This document shows, one piece after another, positions 1 to 5,155 of a stretch of DNA of 8,094 nt. The stretch is from NCBI GenBank assembly GCA_904502245.1, contig CAJGDN010000040.1, positions 1-8,094 of the forward strand, in the 5' to 3' direction. The notes beneath the pieces are model-generated. The model saw only the letters and a program-made list of their open reading frames with translations, was not told the origin of the DNA and did no database searches. The translations under genes and the position numbers were made by a program. Source of the DNA: an uncultured Alphaproteobacteria bacterium. Lineage in GTDB: Bacteria; Pseudomonadota; Alphaproteobacteria; Rs-D84. Numbering within the stretch: position 1 is the first letter of the stretch; each line of letters begins with the position of its first letter.

Positions 1-326
1 ATCTTTACTCCATTTGGCATATTTGAAATCGCATCAAACCACCCCAGGTGCGAAGACAGTGAACCAACAGACAGCCCCAGCAATTTAACATTCATTTTTT
101 CAAAGTCTTTGATGGTATTTTGAAACGCAATAAATTCTGTGGTGCACACAGGTGTAAAATCTGATGGATGTGAAAAGAATACAACCCAATTTCCCTTAAA
201 GTCTGCGGGGAATTTTATCGGTCCATTTGTTGTGCTGGCGTGAAATTCTGGGGCGGTGTCTCCAATCAGTGGCATTTTTGGTGTGTCCAGAATTGCATCA
301 TCGTCTAAATCAAATATATCGTCCAT
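1..326 (-). CDS. Peroxiredoxin (AhpC/TSA, Prx6-like), N-terminal part, runs off the left edge
   Basis: Thiol peroxidase that reduces hydrogen peroxide and organic hydroperoxides, probably in the cytoplasm since no signal peptide is seen. The 108 visible residues contain the active-site block FSHPSDFTPVCTTEF, with the peroxidatic cysteine at residue 61 and the supporting Pro54 and Thr58. The following IAFQNTIKDFEKMNVKLLGLSV region is typical of the Prx6/archaeal-type branch (known family pattern). The C-terminal half, including any resolving cysteine, lies outside the window, so 1-Cys and 2-Cys types cannot be separated. The start at 326 is supported by a GGAG eight bases upstream. The internal Met at residue 18 (MPLIGDTAPEF), where many family members begin, has no such site, so the acidic 17-residue N-terminal extension is probably real. 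The gene is divergent from ihfB. Confidence 0.9.
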   Translation of the reverse strand, partial: MDDIFDLDDDAILDTPKMPLIGDTAPEFHASTTNGPIKFPADFKGNWVVFFSHPSDFTPVCTTEFIAFQNTIKDFEKMNVKLLGLSVGSLSSHLGWFDAISNMPNGVK

Positions 327-334
327 ATTTTTTT

Positions 335-338
335 CTCC
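335..338 (-). promoter_or_regulatory. Shine-Dalgarno site deciding the peroxiredoxin start
   Basis: GGAG on the minus strand, eight bases before the ATG at 326. It favours the long start over the internal Met at 275-273. I did not find a convincing -35/-10 pair for this gene in the divergent region. Confidence 0.6.
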
Positions 339-416
339 ATGCGTGTATATGCAACCTATCATTTTTGTGTATTTTTTTGCACAGGAACGTATTCAGGTGT
401 AATGAAAAAAATATTC

Positions 417-445
417 TTGATAAAATCCGATAAGTTATCAATAAT
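417..445 (+). promoter_or_regulatory. Candidate sigma70-type promoter of ihfB-accDA
   Basis: TTGATA (417-422) and AATAAT (440-445) are separated by 17 bases; each hexamer matches the consensus at five of six positions. Predicted transcription start is near 452, leaving a short leader with AAGGA at 460-464, eight bases before the ihfB ATG. No other good pair was seen in the 146-bp divergent gap. Confidence 0.6.
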
Positions 446-472
446 AGGGGGCAAGACATAAGGATATAAAAC

Positions 473-754
473 ATGAAACGCTCAGACATTGTTCGTTCTA
501 TTCAGGTAAACTTTAAACGCATGCGCGCATCTGATGCAGCTGCAATTCTGGACACCGTTGCAGACCAGGTTATTGAATCTGTTGCCCATGGCGATCGTAT
601 TGAAATTCGTGGTTTTGGCACATTTCAACCACGCGCTCGCGCAACTAAGATTGGATACAATCCATGCACAGGGCAGCCAATGCCATTGCCTGCCAGCACA
701 ACAATTTTGTTTAAACCCAGTCGTGAATTAACCAAGAAGATGAACGGTCAATAA
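473..754 (+). CDS. ihfB: Integration host factor beta-like (HU/IHF family) DNA-binding protein
   Basis: Small nucleoid protein that binds and sharply bends DNA as a dimer, in the IHF case with an alpha subunit not present in this window. The 93 residues match the family length. An N-terminal helical half (about 1-40) is followed by GDRIEIRGFGTF (40-51), the signature strand region, and a beta arm with N63-P64, the proline that intercalates into DNA in this family. The C-terminal KPSRELTKKM is also standard. RIEIRGFG is closer to IHF-beta than to HU, and the place beside accD agrees with the ihfB locus of many alphaproteobacteria, though HU cannot be fully excluded. The usual NPKTGE of the arm is NPCTGQ here, so a cysteine sits next to the arm tip. 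It ends one base before the accDA start, so the two are probably cotranscribed and translationally coupled. Confidence 0.85.
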   Translation: MKRSDIVRSIQVNFKRMRASDAAAILDTVADQVIESVAHGDRIEIRGFGTFQPRARATKIGYNPCTGQPMPLPASTTILFKPSRELTKKMNGQ

Positions 755-755
755 T

Positions 756-2501
756 ATGTTATTTGGAAAAAAATCAGGGATTAAAAATCGTAATCGTGAA
801 CGCTATGAACGTGTTCGCCGCCTGATGTGGATTAAATGTGAATCCTGTGGAAAGTTAGTTTATTACAAAGATTATAAAGAAAACAAATATATTTGCCCGC
901 GTTGTGGTCGTGCGTTTATTATGACACCTAAGCAGCGATTTGATTTACTGTTTGATGATAATTCGTGGGAAAAACTGCCTGCGCCAAATGTATCGGATGA
1001 TCCATTAAAATTTGCTGACCGTGTTCCATATCAGGACAGATTAGATTCTGCACGTTCTGAAACGGGTTGCTATGATGCAATAACAACTGCCGATGGAACA
1101 ATTGGCGGTGTGCCGACGACTATTTGTGTTTTGAACGGATTGTTTATGATGGGGTCTATGGGACGTGCTGCTGGGGACGCGATTGTTGCTGCCATGGAAC
1201 ATGCGATTGCCCAACGTCGTGCATTTGTTATGGTAACGTCCAGTGGTGGTGCCCGCATGCAGGAAAACATTCTGTCATTAATGCAAATGGCGCGTACGAC
1301 TGTTGCGGTAAATAAATTACATGCAAATGGTATTCCATATATTGTATTGCTGACCGATCCTACATTTGGTGGGGTCACGGCATCTTTTGCAATGTTGGGT
1401 GATATTCATATTGCAGAAAAGGGCGCGCGTATTGGTTTTGCTGGTCGTCGTGTAATTGAACAAAATATCCGCGAAAAGTTGCCAAATAATTTCCAAACCG
1501 CTGATTATTTGTATGAACATGGTATGGTTGATATGGTGGTCGCGCGTGGTGATTTGCATGATACAATCGCGAACATTCTGGCGGTTTTGACCAAGCAGAC
1601 ACGTGAACCAAAACAAATTTCCGTTACAACCCCTGCGCACGACGCATCTAAGAAAATACGTGGTATGGGCGAGAACGAGGCGTACGACAAAGTCTTGCTT
1701 GCGCGCCATGAAAACCGTCCGCACTTTTTGGACTATATTAATGGCATTGTGTCAGATTGGACATACCTGGCGGGGGATCGTTGCTTTGCCGAAGATGCGG
1801 CCATGGCATCTGGTATTGGTTTTTGGCGCGGGATTCCTGCTGTAATTATCGGTCAGGAACAGGGTCGCACAATTGAAAGTCGTCAAAAACATCGCTTTGG
1901 TATGGCAAATCCTGATGGCTATCGCAAGGCGCAGCGTATGATGCGTCTGGCGGAAAAGTTCCAATTGCCACTGATTTCATTGTTTGACACTGCTGGTGCT
2001 TTTGCAGGGCGCGAAGGCGAAGAACGTGGCCAGTCCCAGGCGGTCGCATCGTCAATCGCAACGGGTTTATCGATTGCAACACCATATGTTGCAGTGAACG
2101 TAGGTCAGGGCGGTTCAGGTGGTGCAATTGCAATTGGTACCGGTGACCGTGTGTTAATGTTGGAAAATGCGATTTATTCTGTGATTGCGCCTGAATCCTG
2201 TGCCAGTATTTTATGGAAAGACAATAATTTCCGCGCGACTGCCTCTGCTGCTATGAAACTAACTGCGCGCGATATGGCAGACATGAATGTTATTGATGAG
2301 ATTATTCATGAACCGGCGGGTGGTGCGCATACAGATTGGCAAACGACGATGGAATTGCTGGCTAATGCGGTTGTGAAACAGATTAATGAATTGCAACAAA
2401 TCCCAGTAAATGAATTGCCGGCACGTCGTGCAGAAAAATTCTTGGCAATGACGCGTGATGTTGAAATATATCAACCCGAACATATTGGCGAAGAACATTA
2501 A
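756..2501 (+). CDS. accDA: Fused acetyl-CoA carboxylase carboxyltransferase, beta (AccD) and alpha (AccA) subunits in one chain
   Basis: Transfers the carboxyl group from biotin carrier protein to acetyl-CoA to make malonyl-CoA, the first step of fatty-acid synthesis. AccD part, about 1-285: a zinc ribbon with C28, C31, C47 and C50 (CX2C-X15-CX2C), then SSGGARMQE (162-170), LTDPTFGGVTASFAMLGD (199-216) and GFAGRRVIEQ (227-236). AccA part, about 301-581: LARHENRPHFLDYI, HRFGMANPDGYRKA, EERGQS, GQGGSGGAIAIG (450-461) and SCASILWKD. The join (about 285-300) is short, and the N-terminal helical region of free-standing AccA (about 70 residues) is missing. In most proteobacteria accD and accA are separate genes; fused forms are known in some other bacteria. 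AccA's usual DTPGAYPG reads DTAGAFAG (411-418). Start: ATG one base after the ihfB stop with no strong Shine-Dalgarno, suggesting coupling. The alternative Met24 would cut into the approach to the zinc ribbon. Confidence 0.95.
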   Translation: MLFGKKSGIKNRNRERYERVRRLMWIKCESCGKLVYYKDYKENKYICPRCGRAFIMTPKQRFDLLFDDNSWEKLPAPNVSDDPLKFADRVPYQDRLDSARSETGCYDAITTADGTIGGVPTTICVLNGLFMMGSMGRAAGDAIVAAMEHAIAQRRAFVMVTSSGGARMQENILSLMQMARTTVAVNKLHANGIPYIVLLTDPTFGGVTASFAMLGDIHIAEKGARIGFAGRRVIEQNIREKLPNNFQTADYLYEHGMVDMVVARGDLHDTIANILAVLTKQTREPKQISVTTPAHDASKKIRGMGENEAYDKVLLARHENRPHFLDYINGIVSDWTYLAGDRCFAEDAAMASGIGFWRGIPAVIIGQEQGRTIESRQKHRFGMANPDGYRKAQRMMRLAEKFQLPLISLFDTAGAFAGREGEERGQSQAVASSIATGLSIATPYVAVNVGQGGSGGAIAIGTGDRVLMLENAIYSVIAPESCASILWKDNNFRATASAAMKLTARDMADMNVIDEIIHEPAGGAHTDWQTTMELLANAVVKQINELQQIPVNELPARRAEKFLAMTRDVEIYQPEHIGEEH

Positions 2502-2525
2502 AAAATCCCCATTTCGGGGATTTTT
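2501..2525 (+). terminator. Rho-independent terminator after accDA
   Basis: A perfect 10-bp stem (2501-2510 with 2516-2525) of A5-T-C4 and G4-A-T5 encloses a 5-base loop, and the descending arm ends in five T. The stem begins on the last base of the accDA stop codon. The A-rich ascending arm could let it work on the other strand too. Confidence 0.85.
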
Positions 2526-2538
2526 ATTATTTTCCTGC

Positions 2539-2567
2539 TTGCATTTATTTTTATCTTTCTATATAAT
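2539..2567 (+). promoter_or_regulatory. Candidate promoter of tRNA-Ser
   Basis: A perfect TATAAT (2562-2567) lies 17 bases after TTGCAT (2539-2544), a weak -35. Transcription would start near 2574, about five bases before the mature tRNA. The ACCCCC stretch after the -10 resembles the GC-rich discriminator of stable-RNA promoters under stringent control; that last point is inference. Confidence 0.6.
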
Positions 2568-2578
2568 ACCCCCTGCAC

Positions 2579-2666
2579 GGAGCGTTGGCAGAGTGGTAAT
2601 GCAGCAGATTGCTAATCTGTGACCGAGTTTATTGGTCCATAGGTTCGAGTCCTATACGCTCCGCCA
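2579..2666 (+). tRNA. tRNA-Ser (anticodon GCU), 88 nt with encoded CCA
   Basis: All arms fold by eye. Acceptor: GGAGCGT (2579-2585) pairs with ACGCTCC (2656-2662). D stem: GCA with TGC. Anticodon stem: 2604-2608 with 2616-2620, loop TTGCTAA, anticodon GCT at 2611-2613. A long variable arm, GACC (2621-2624) with GGTC (2634-2637), marks a class II tRNA. T stem: ATAGG with CCTAT around TTCGAGT. Discriminator G2663 is normal for serine, and CCA is encoded at 2664-2666. It decodes AGC and AGU codons. Confidence 0.97.
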
Positions 2667-2683
2667 CTAATTCACCCGCCATT
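2648..2683 (+). repeat. Direct repeat copy 1: tRNA-Ser 3' end plus trailer
   Basis: This 36-bp block, from within the T-loop of tRNA-Ser through CCA into the terminator stem, is repeated without mismatch at 2823-2858. Allowing a one-base insertion, similarity continues through the second arm of the hairpin (to 2692 and 2868). The copies are 175 bp apart. The layout resembles attL/attR flanking an element integrated in a tRNA gene, or a tandem duplication. Confidence 0.9.
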
Positions 2684-2692
2684 TTGGCGGGT
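2674..2692 (+). terminator. Proximal terminator-like hairpin after tRNA-Ser
   Basis: An 8-bp GC-rich stem, ACCCGCCA (2674-2681) with TGGCGGGT (2685-2692), closes a TTT loop. The tail (TAATTTGT) is only moderately T-rich, so readthrough is plausible. A second copy of this hairpin with a better T-run lies at 2849-2877. Confidence 0.6.
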
Positions 2693-2822
2693 TAATTTGT
2701 GCTGCGGGCGGTTGACGAGAACCGTCAAGGTTCGATACGAAGTAGATTTGGGAAGCGCAGCGTCCCCAAATCGTCACGAGTGGAGAGGGGTATCCCCGCC
2801 CACCGAGTGGGCAGGGGAGTCC
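2693..2822 (+). other. GC-rich, highly structured insert between the tRNA-derived repeats
   Basis: No credible reading frame. Three hairpins can be drawn: TTGACG (2712-2717) with CGTCAA (2723-2728); GATTTGGG (2745-2752) with CCCAAATC (2765-2772); and GCCCAC (2798-2803) with GTGGGC (2807-2812), extended by CCCC (2794-2797) and GGGG (2814-2817) across one bulged A. It is visibly more GC-rich than the flanking intergenic DNA. It may be a short palindromic repeat element, the remnant of a larger integrated element, or part of a structured tRNA trailer. I do not recognise its family. Confidence 0.6.
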
Positions 2823-2858
2823 AGTCCTATACGCTCCGCCACTAATTCACCCGCCATT
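2823..2858 (+). repeat. Direct repeat copy 2: displaced tRNA-Ser 3' end
   Basis: Second, identical copy of the 36-bp block. It has only the 3' half of the T arm and acceptor plus CCA. The sequence just upstream offers no anticodon arm or matching 5' acceptor strand, so it is not a second tRNA gene. Confidence 0.9.
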
Positions 2859-2877
2859 ATTGGCGGGTAAATTTTTT
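2849..2877 (+). terminator. Distal terminator of the tRNA-Ser unit
   Basis: Same stem as the proximal hairpin (2849-2856 with 2861-2868, loop TTAT), here followed by AAATTTTTT, a better T-run. It is the likelier final stop for tRNA-Ser transcripts that pass the proximal hairpin. Confidence 0.65.
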
Positions 2878-2882
2878 GTGTC

Positions 2883-2912
2883 TTGACTTATTGGTGTGCG
2901 TCGTGTCATAAT
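2883..2912 (+). promoter_or_regulatory. Candidate distal promoter of cysS
   Basis: TTGACT (2883-2888) and CATAAT (2907-2912), each five of six to consensus, with an 18-base spacer. The predicted start near 2919 would give a leader of about 130 nt. A 21-bp dyad (2904-2924) lies over the -10 and the start. Confidence 0.5.
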
Positions 2913-2924
2913 ATATGTATGACA
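2904..2924. promoter_or_regulatory. Candidate operator: 7-bp inverted repeat at the cysS promoter
   Basis: TGTCATA (2904-2910) and TATGACA (2918-2924) are perfect reverse complements across a 7-base spacer. The position over the -10 fits a repressor site. No regulator is identified. Confidence 0.4.
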
Positions 2925-2971
2925 ATTCGTTTTATCAATTTTTACTGTTGTCGCTAATATTGCATTTTTTT

Positions 2972-2989
2972 GCAAACTGATTTGTTTGC
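2972..2989. repeat. Short inverted repeat in the cysS leader
   Basis: GCAAAC (2972-2977) and GTTTGC (2984-2989) are separated by six bases. The dyad overlaps the -35 of the proximal cysS promoter candidate. It could be an operator half-site pair or a small leader hairpin. Confidence 0.3.
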
Positions 2990-3010
2990 GCTTTTCAAAA
3001 ACTCTATAAA
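2982..3010 (+). promoter_or_regulatory. Candidate proximal promoter of cysS
   Basis: TTGTTT (2982-2987) and TATAAA (3005-3010) with a 17-base spacer. The -10 is good, the -35 weak. It would give a leader of about 30 nt carrying AAGGGA (3033-3038) before the ATG at 3047. Confidence 0.4.
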
Positions 3011-3046
3011 ATCACACAATATAAACCGAACCAAGGGAAACGCATA

Positions 3047-4471
3047 ATGACGATAAAATTATATAATACACTAACCCGCAAATTAGAAGAATTCAAACCG
3101 CTAGAAGAAGGCAAGGTTGGTTTCTATTCGTGTGGCCCAACGGTTTATCATTATACGCATTTGGGTAATTTGCGTACATTTTTGCACAACGATTTTCTAA
3201 AACGCATGTTTCTGGCAAATGGTTACGATGTGCGCCATGTTATGAATATTACAGATGTTGGGCATTTAACAAATGACGAAGATGATTCTGGTGAAGATAA
3301 AATGGAAAAAGGTGCTGCGCGCGAGAATAAATCTGTTTGGGATATTGCCAGGTTTTATAAGGACGAGTTTTTGCGCGACTTTAATGATTTAAATATGATT
3401 GCACCAACTGTAATGCCACATGCCACAGATTATATTACCGAACAGATTGAATTGGTTCAAAAATTAGAAGAGCTGGGATTTACATATGAAATACCGGGTG
3501 ATGGTATTTATTATGATACGTCAAAGTTTGCCGCATACGGTGCACTGACAGGTGGTTCGTTGTCTGGTAATCGTGCAGGTGCACGCGTTGACTATAATGA
3601 CGCAAAGCGTAATACGACAGACTTTGCTTTATGGAAATTTTCACCCAAGGACGCAAAACGCCAAATGGAATGGGACAGTCCATGGGGTGTTGGATTCCCG
3701 GGATGGCATGCAGAATGCAGTGCAATGAGTATGAAACTGTTGGGACAGCATTTTGATATTCACACAGGCGGTGAAGATTTATCACGCGTTCATCATGCAA
3801 ATGAAATTGCGCAAAGTGAACCGATAACAGGCGCACCATGGGTAAATACTTGGTTGCATTACAGTTTCTTGCTGGATAAATCAGGCGAAAAAATGGCTAA
3901 ATCCAAAGGCGAATTTTTGGGGATGGATGCGGTTCGGAATCGCGGTTATGATCCAATGGTTTATCGTTATTTTGTTGCGATGGGGCATTATCAGTCACAG
4001 CTGGCCTTTTCATGGGAAACAATGGATGCCACGGCAAAAAGTTATGCAAACCTGGTGCGTCGTGTCGCAGATTTGATGGAATTTGATGGCCAAACAATAA
4101 ACCAAGATGTTTATAACAAATGGCATGATGATATGGTTGTTGCTATGTCTGATAATTTAAAAACTGCGACCGTATTAGTTTTGTTACAGGACTTTGTTAA
4201 ATCAAACGATATTGATAACGCAACCAAATTGGCGTTGGCGCGTTTTGTGGACGATTTGCTGGGGCTGCAATTCATTGACCGTGCAAAAAAGTTAAAAGAA
4301 TTGGAAAGCCAGGCTGTGCCATCAGAAATCGTTGCGTTGGCGGAACAAAGACTTGTGGCCAAGGCAAACAAAGATTGGGCAACGGCAGATAGCCTGCGTG
4401 CCGAAATTGATGCTGCCGGCTGGACGGTTTTGGATGGCAAAGACGGATATAAAATCGTCAAAAAGGCATAA
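3047..4471 (+). CDS. cysS: Cysteinyl-tRNA synthetase (class I)
   Basis: Charges tRNA-Cys with cysteine using ATP; monomeric cytoplasmic enzyme. Its 474 residues are close to the roughly 460 of the E. coli enzyme. Visible motifs: SCGPTVY with zinc ligand C29; the HIGH-type motif HLGN (38-41); GWHAECSAMS with C224; HH-A-N-E with H249 and E253 completing the zinc site; and the KMSKS-type loop KMAKS (282-286). The C-terminal part is the helical anticodon-binding region, ending with the familiar DWATADSLRAEIDAAGW pattern. Two places differ from the common bacterial form: KMAKS for KMSKS, and GGEDLSRVHHANE where many enzymes have a GG-x-DL-x-FPHHENE pattern; both keep the catalytic and zinc residues. 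The start is backed by AAGGGA nine bases upstream. It appears monocistronic, with its own promoter region and a new promoter downstream. Confidence 0.97.
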   Translation: MTIKLYNTLTRKLEEFKPLEEGKVGFYSCGPTVYHYTHLGNLRTFLHNDFLKRMFLANGYDVRHVMNITDVGHLTNDEDDSGEDKMEKGAARENKSVWDIARFYKDEFLRDFNDLNMIAPTVMPHATDYITEQIELVQKLEELGFTYEIPGDGIYYDTSKFAAYGALTGGSLSGNRAGARVDYNDAKRNTTDFALWKFSPKDAKRQMEWDSPWGVGFPGWHAECSAMSMKLLGQHFDIHTGGEDLSRVHHANEIAQSEPITGAPWVNTWLHYSFLLDKSGEKMAKSKGEFLGMDAVRNRGYDPMVYRYFVAMGHYQSQLAFSWETMDATAKSYANLVRRVADLMEFDGQTINQDVYNKWHDDMVVAMSDNLKTATVLVLLQDFVKSNDIDNATKLALARFVDDLLGLQFIDRAKKLKELESQAVPSEIVALAEQRLVAKANKDWATADSLRAEIDAAGWTVLDGKDGYKIVKKA

Positions 4472-4504
4472 ATTGCCAAAACTGTAAAAAATAATAAAAA
4501 ACTG

Positions 4505-4533
4505 TTGAAATTGGGGCAATATTAGTGTATATT
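4505..4533 (+). promoter_or_regulatory. Candidate sigma70-type promoter of trcR-rpoD
   Basis: TTGAAA (4505-4510) and TATATT (4528-4533), both five of six to consensus, with a 17-base spacer. Predicted start near 4540. It is followed by GAGGAAA (4551-4557) as Shine-Dalgarno for trcR. Confidence 0.6.
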
Positions 4534-4538
4534 GCCCC
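4513..4538. promoter_or_regulatory. Candidate operator: perfect 10-bp dyad over the trcR-rpoD promoter
   Basis: GGGGCAATAT (4513-4522) and ATATTGCCCC (4529-4538) are exact reverse complements with a 6-base spacer. The right arm contains most of the -10 hexamer and the left arm lies in the -35/-10 spacer, so a protein bound here would block RNA polymerase. No T-run follows, which argues against a cysS terminator. Confidence 0.5.
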
Positions 4539-4562
4539 TCGTTAACAATAGAGGAAATTTCC

Positions 4563-5114
4563 ATGAACTATCCATATATGCCAAAATCAACCGCTTTGTG
4601 GTTAATTGAAAATACAGCATTAACATTTGAACAAATCTCGGAATTCTGCGGCTTGCACGAACTGGAAGTGAAAAGCATTGCCGATGCAGAAACATATAAA
4701 ATTCAACCATTAAACCCAATTCTAAGCGGTCAGGTAACACGCGAAGATATTGAAAAGTGCGAAGCAGATCCAGACGCACGTCTGACATTGCGCAAAGAAA
4801 TTGTTGATGCGCAGCAGAAACAGAACAAGCGCGGAGTTGGCTATACACCAAAATTACATCGCCAAAATCGTCTGGGCGGTATTTTGTGGATTGTAAAGAA
4901 TTATCCAGAATTATCTGACGGCCAAATTGCACGTTTGATGCGCAGTACAAACCCAACGGTTGCATCTGTTCGCAACAAAACACACGCATCATATTCTGTT
5001 ATCCAGATTCAAAGCCCAGTTGTGCTGGGATTGGTGTCAGAATCTGCAATCCATGACGCAGTAGCCAAGGCGCAAAAAATGGCATCTGCACCAAAGAAAA
5101 AGAAGAAAAAATAA
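4563..5114 (+). CDS. trcR: TrcR-like cell cycle transcriptional regulator (DUF1013)
   Basis: Member of the alphaproteobacterial DUF1013 family, named as a cell-cycle transcriptional regulator; presumed cytoplasmic DNA- or RNA-polymerase-associated protein. The start MPKSTALWLIENTALTFEQI followed by SEFCGLHELEVKSIAD (residues about 6-41) is the family's hallmark. A second conserved block, YTPKLHRQNRLGGILWIVKNYPELSDGQIARL (about 94-125), is followed by a helix-turn-helix-like stretch with TNPTVASVRNKTH (129-141), then VVLGLVSES. The 183-residue length fits the family. The tail ends in six consecutive lysines (178-183), perhaps for non-specific nucleic-acid contact. The start has GAGGAAA at a normal distance. 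It ends in tandem TAA codons 41 bases before rpoD, so the two are probably one operon. The biochemical role is only known in outline, so treat the name as family-level. Confidence 0.88.
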   Translation: MNYPYMPKSTALWLIENTALTFEQISEFCGLHELEVKSIADAETYKIQPLNPILSGQVTREDIEKCEADPDARLTLRKEIVDAQQKQNKRGVGYTPKLHRQNRLGGILWIVKNYPELSDGQIARLMRSTNPTVASVRNKTHASYSVIQIQSPVVLGLVSESAIHDAVAKAQKMASAPKKKKKK

Positions 5115-5144
5115 TAACTTTTTATTAACTGTTAAACACAAAGC

Positions 5145-5148
5145 AGGG
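5145..5148 (+). promoter_or_regulatory. Shine-Dalgarno site of rpoD
   Basis: AGGG seven bases before the ATG at 5156. The short trcR-rpoD gap also has an 11-bp palindrome, TTAACTGTTAA (5125-5135), but no convincing promoter of its own. Confidence 0.55.
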
Positions 5149-5155
5149 TTGATAA

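Noticed and set aside
227..433. Plus-strand open frame of 68 codons across the peroxiredoxin start and the divergent gap
   Set aside because: It lies antisense to the clear peroxiredoxin frame, has a cysteine/histidine-rich composition unlike any family I know, and no ribosome site.
1070..2498. Several minus-strand open frames inside accDA
   Set aside because: They are antisense shadows of a strongly conserved coding sequence and show no recognisable domains.
2693..2842. A second tRNA gene ending at the repeated CCA
   Set aside because: Only the T-arm 3' half and the acceptor 3' strand are present; no 5' acceptor partner, D arm or anticodon arm can be drawn.
2919..3046. T-box or other riboswitch in the cysS leader
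   Set aside because: No T-box sequence, specifier loop or terminator/antiterminator pair is visible, and T-boxes are not expected in alphaproteobacteria.
4513..4538. The palindrome as a cysS terminator
   Set aside because: No T-run follows on the plus strand and it overlaps a good promoter, so an operator is the better reading.
5121..5135. CtrA-type site (TTAA-N7-TTAA) before rpoD
   Set aside because: Only TTTA-N7-TTAA can be found, a partial match in very AT-rich DNA.
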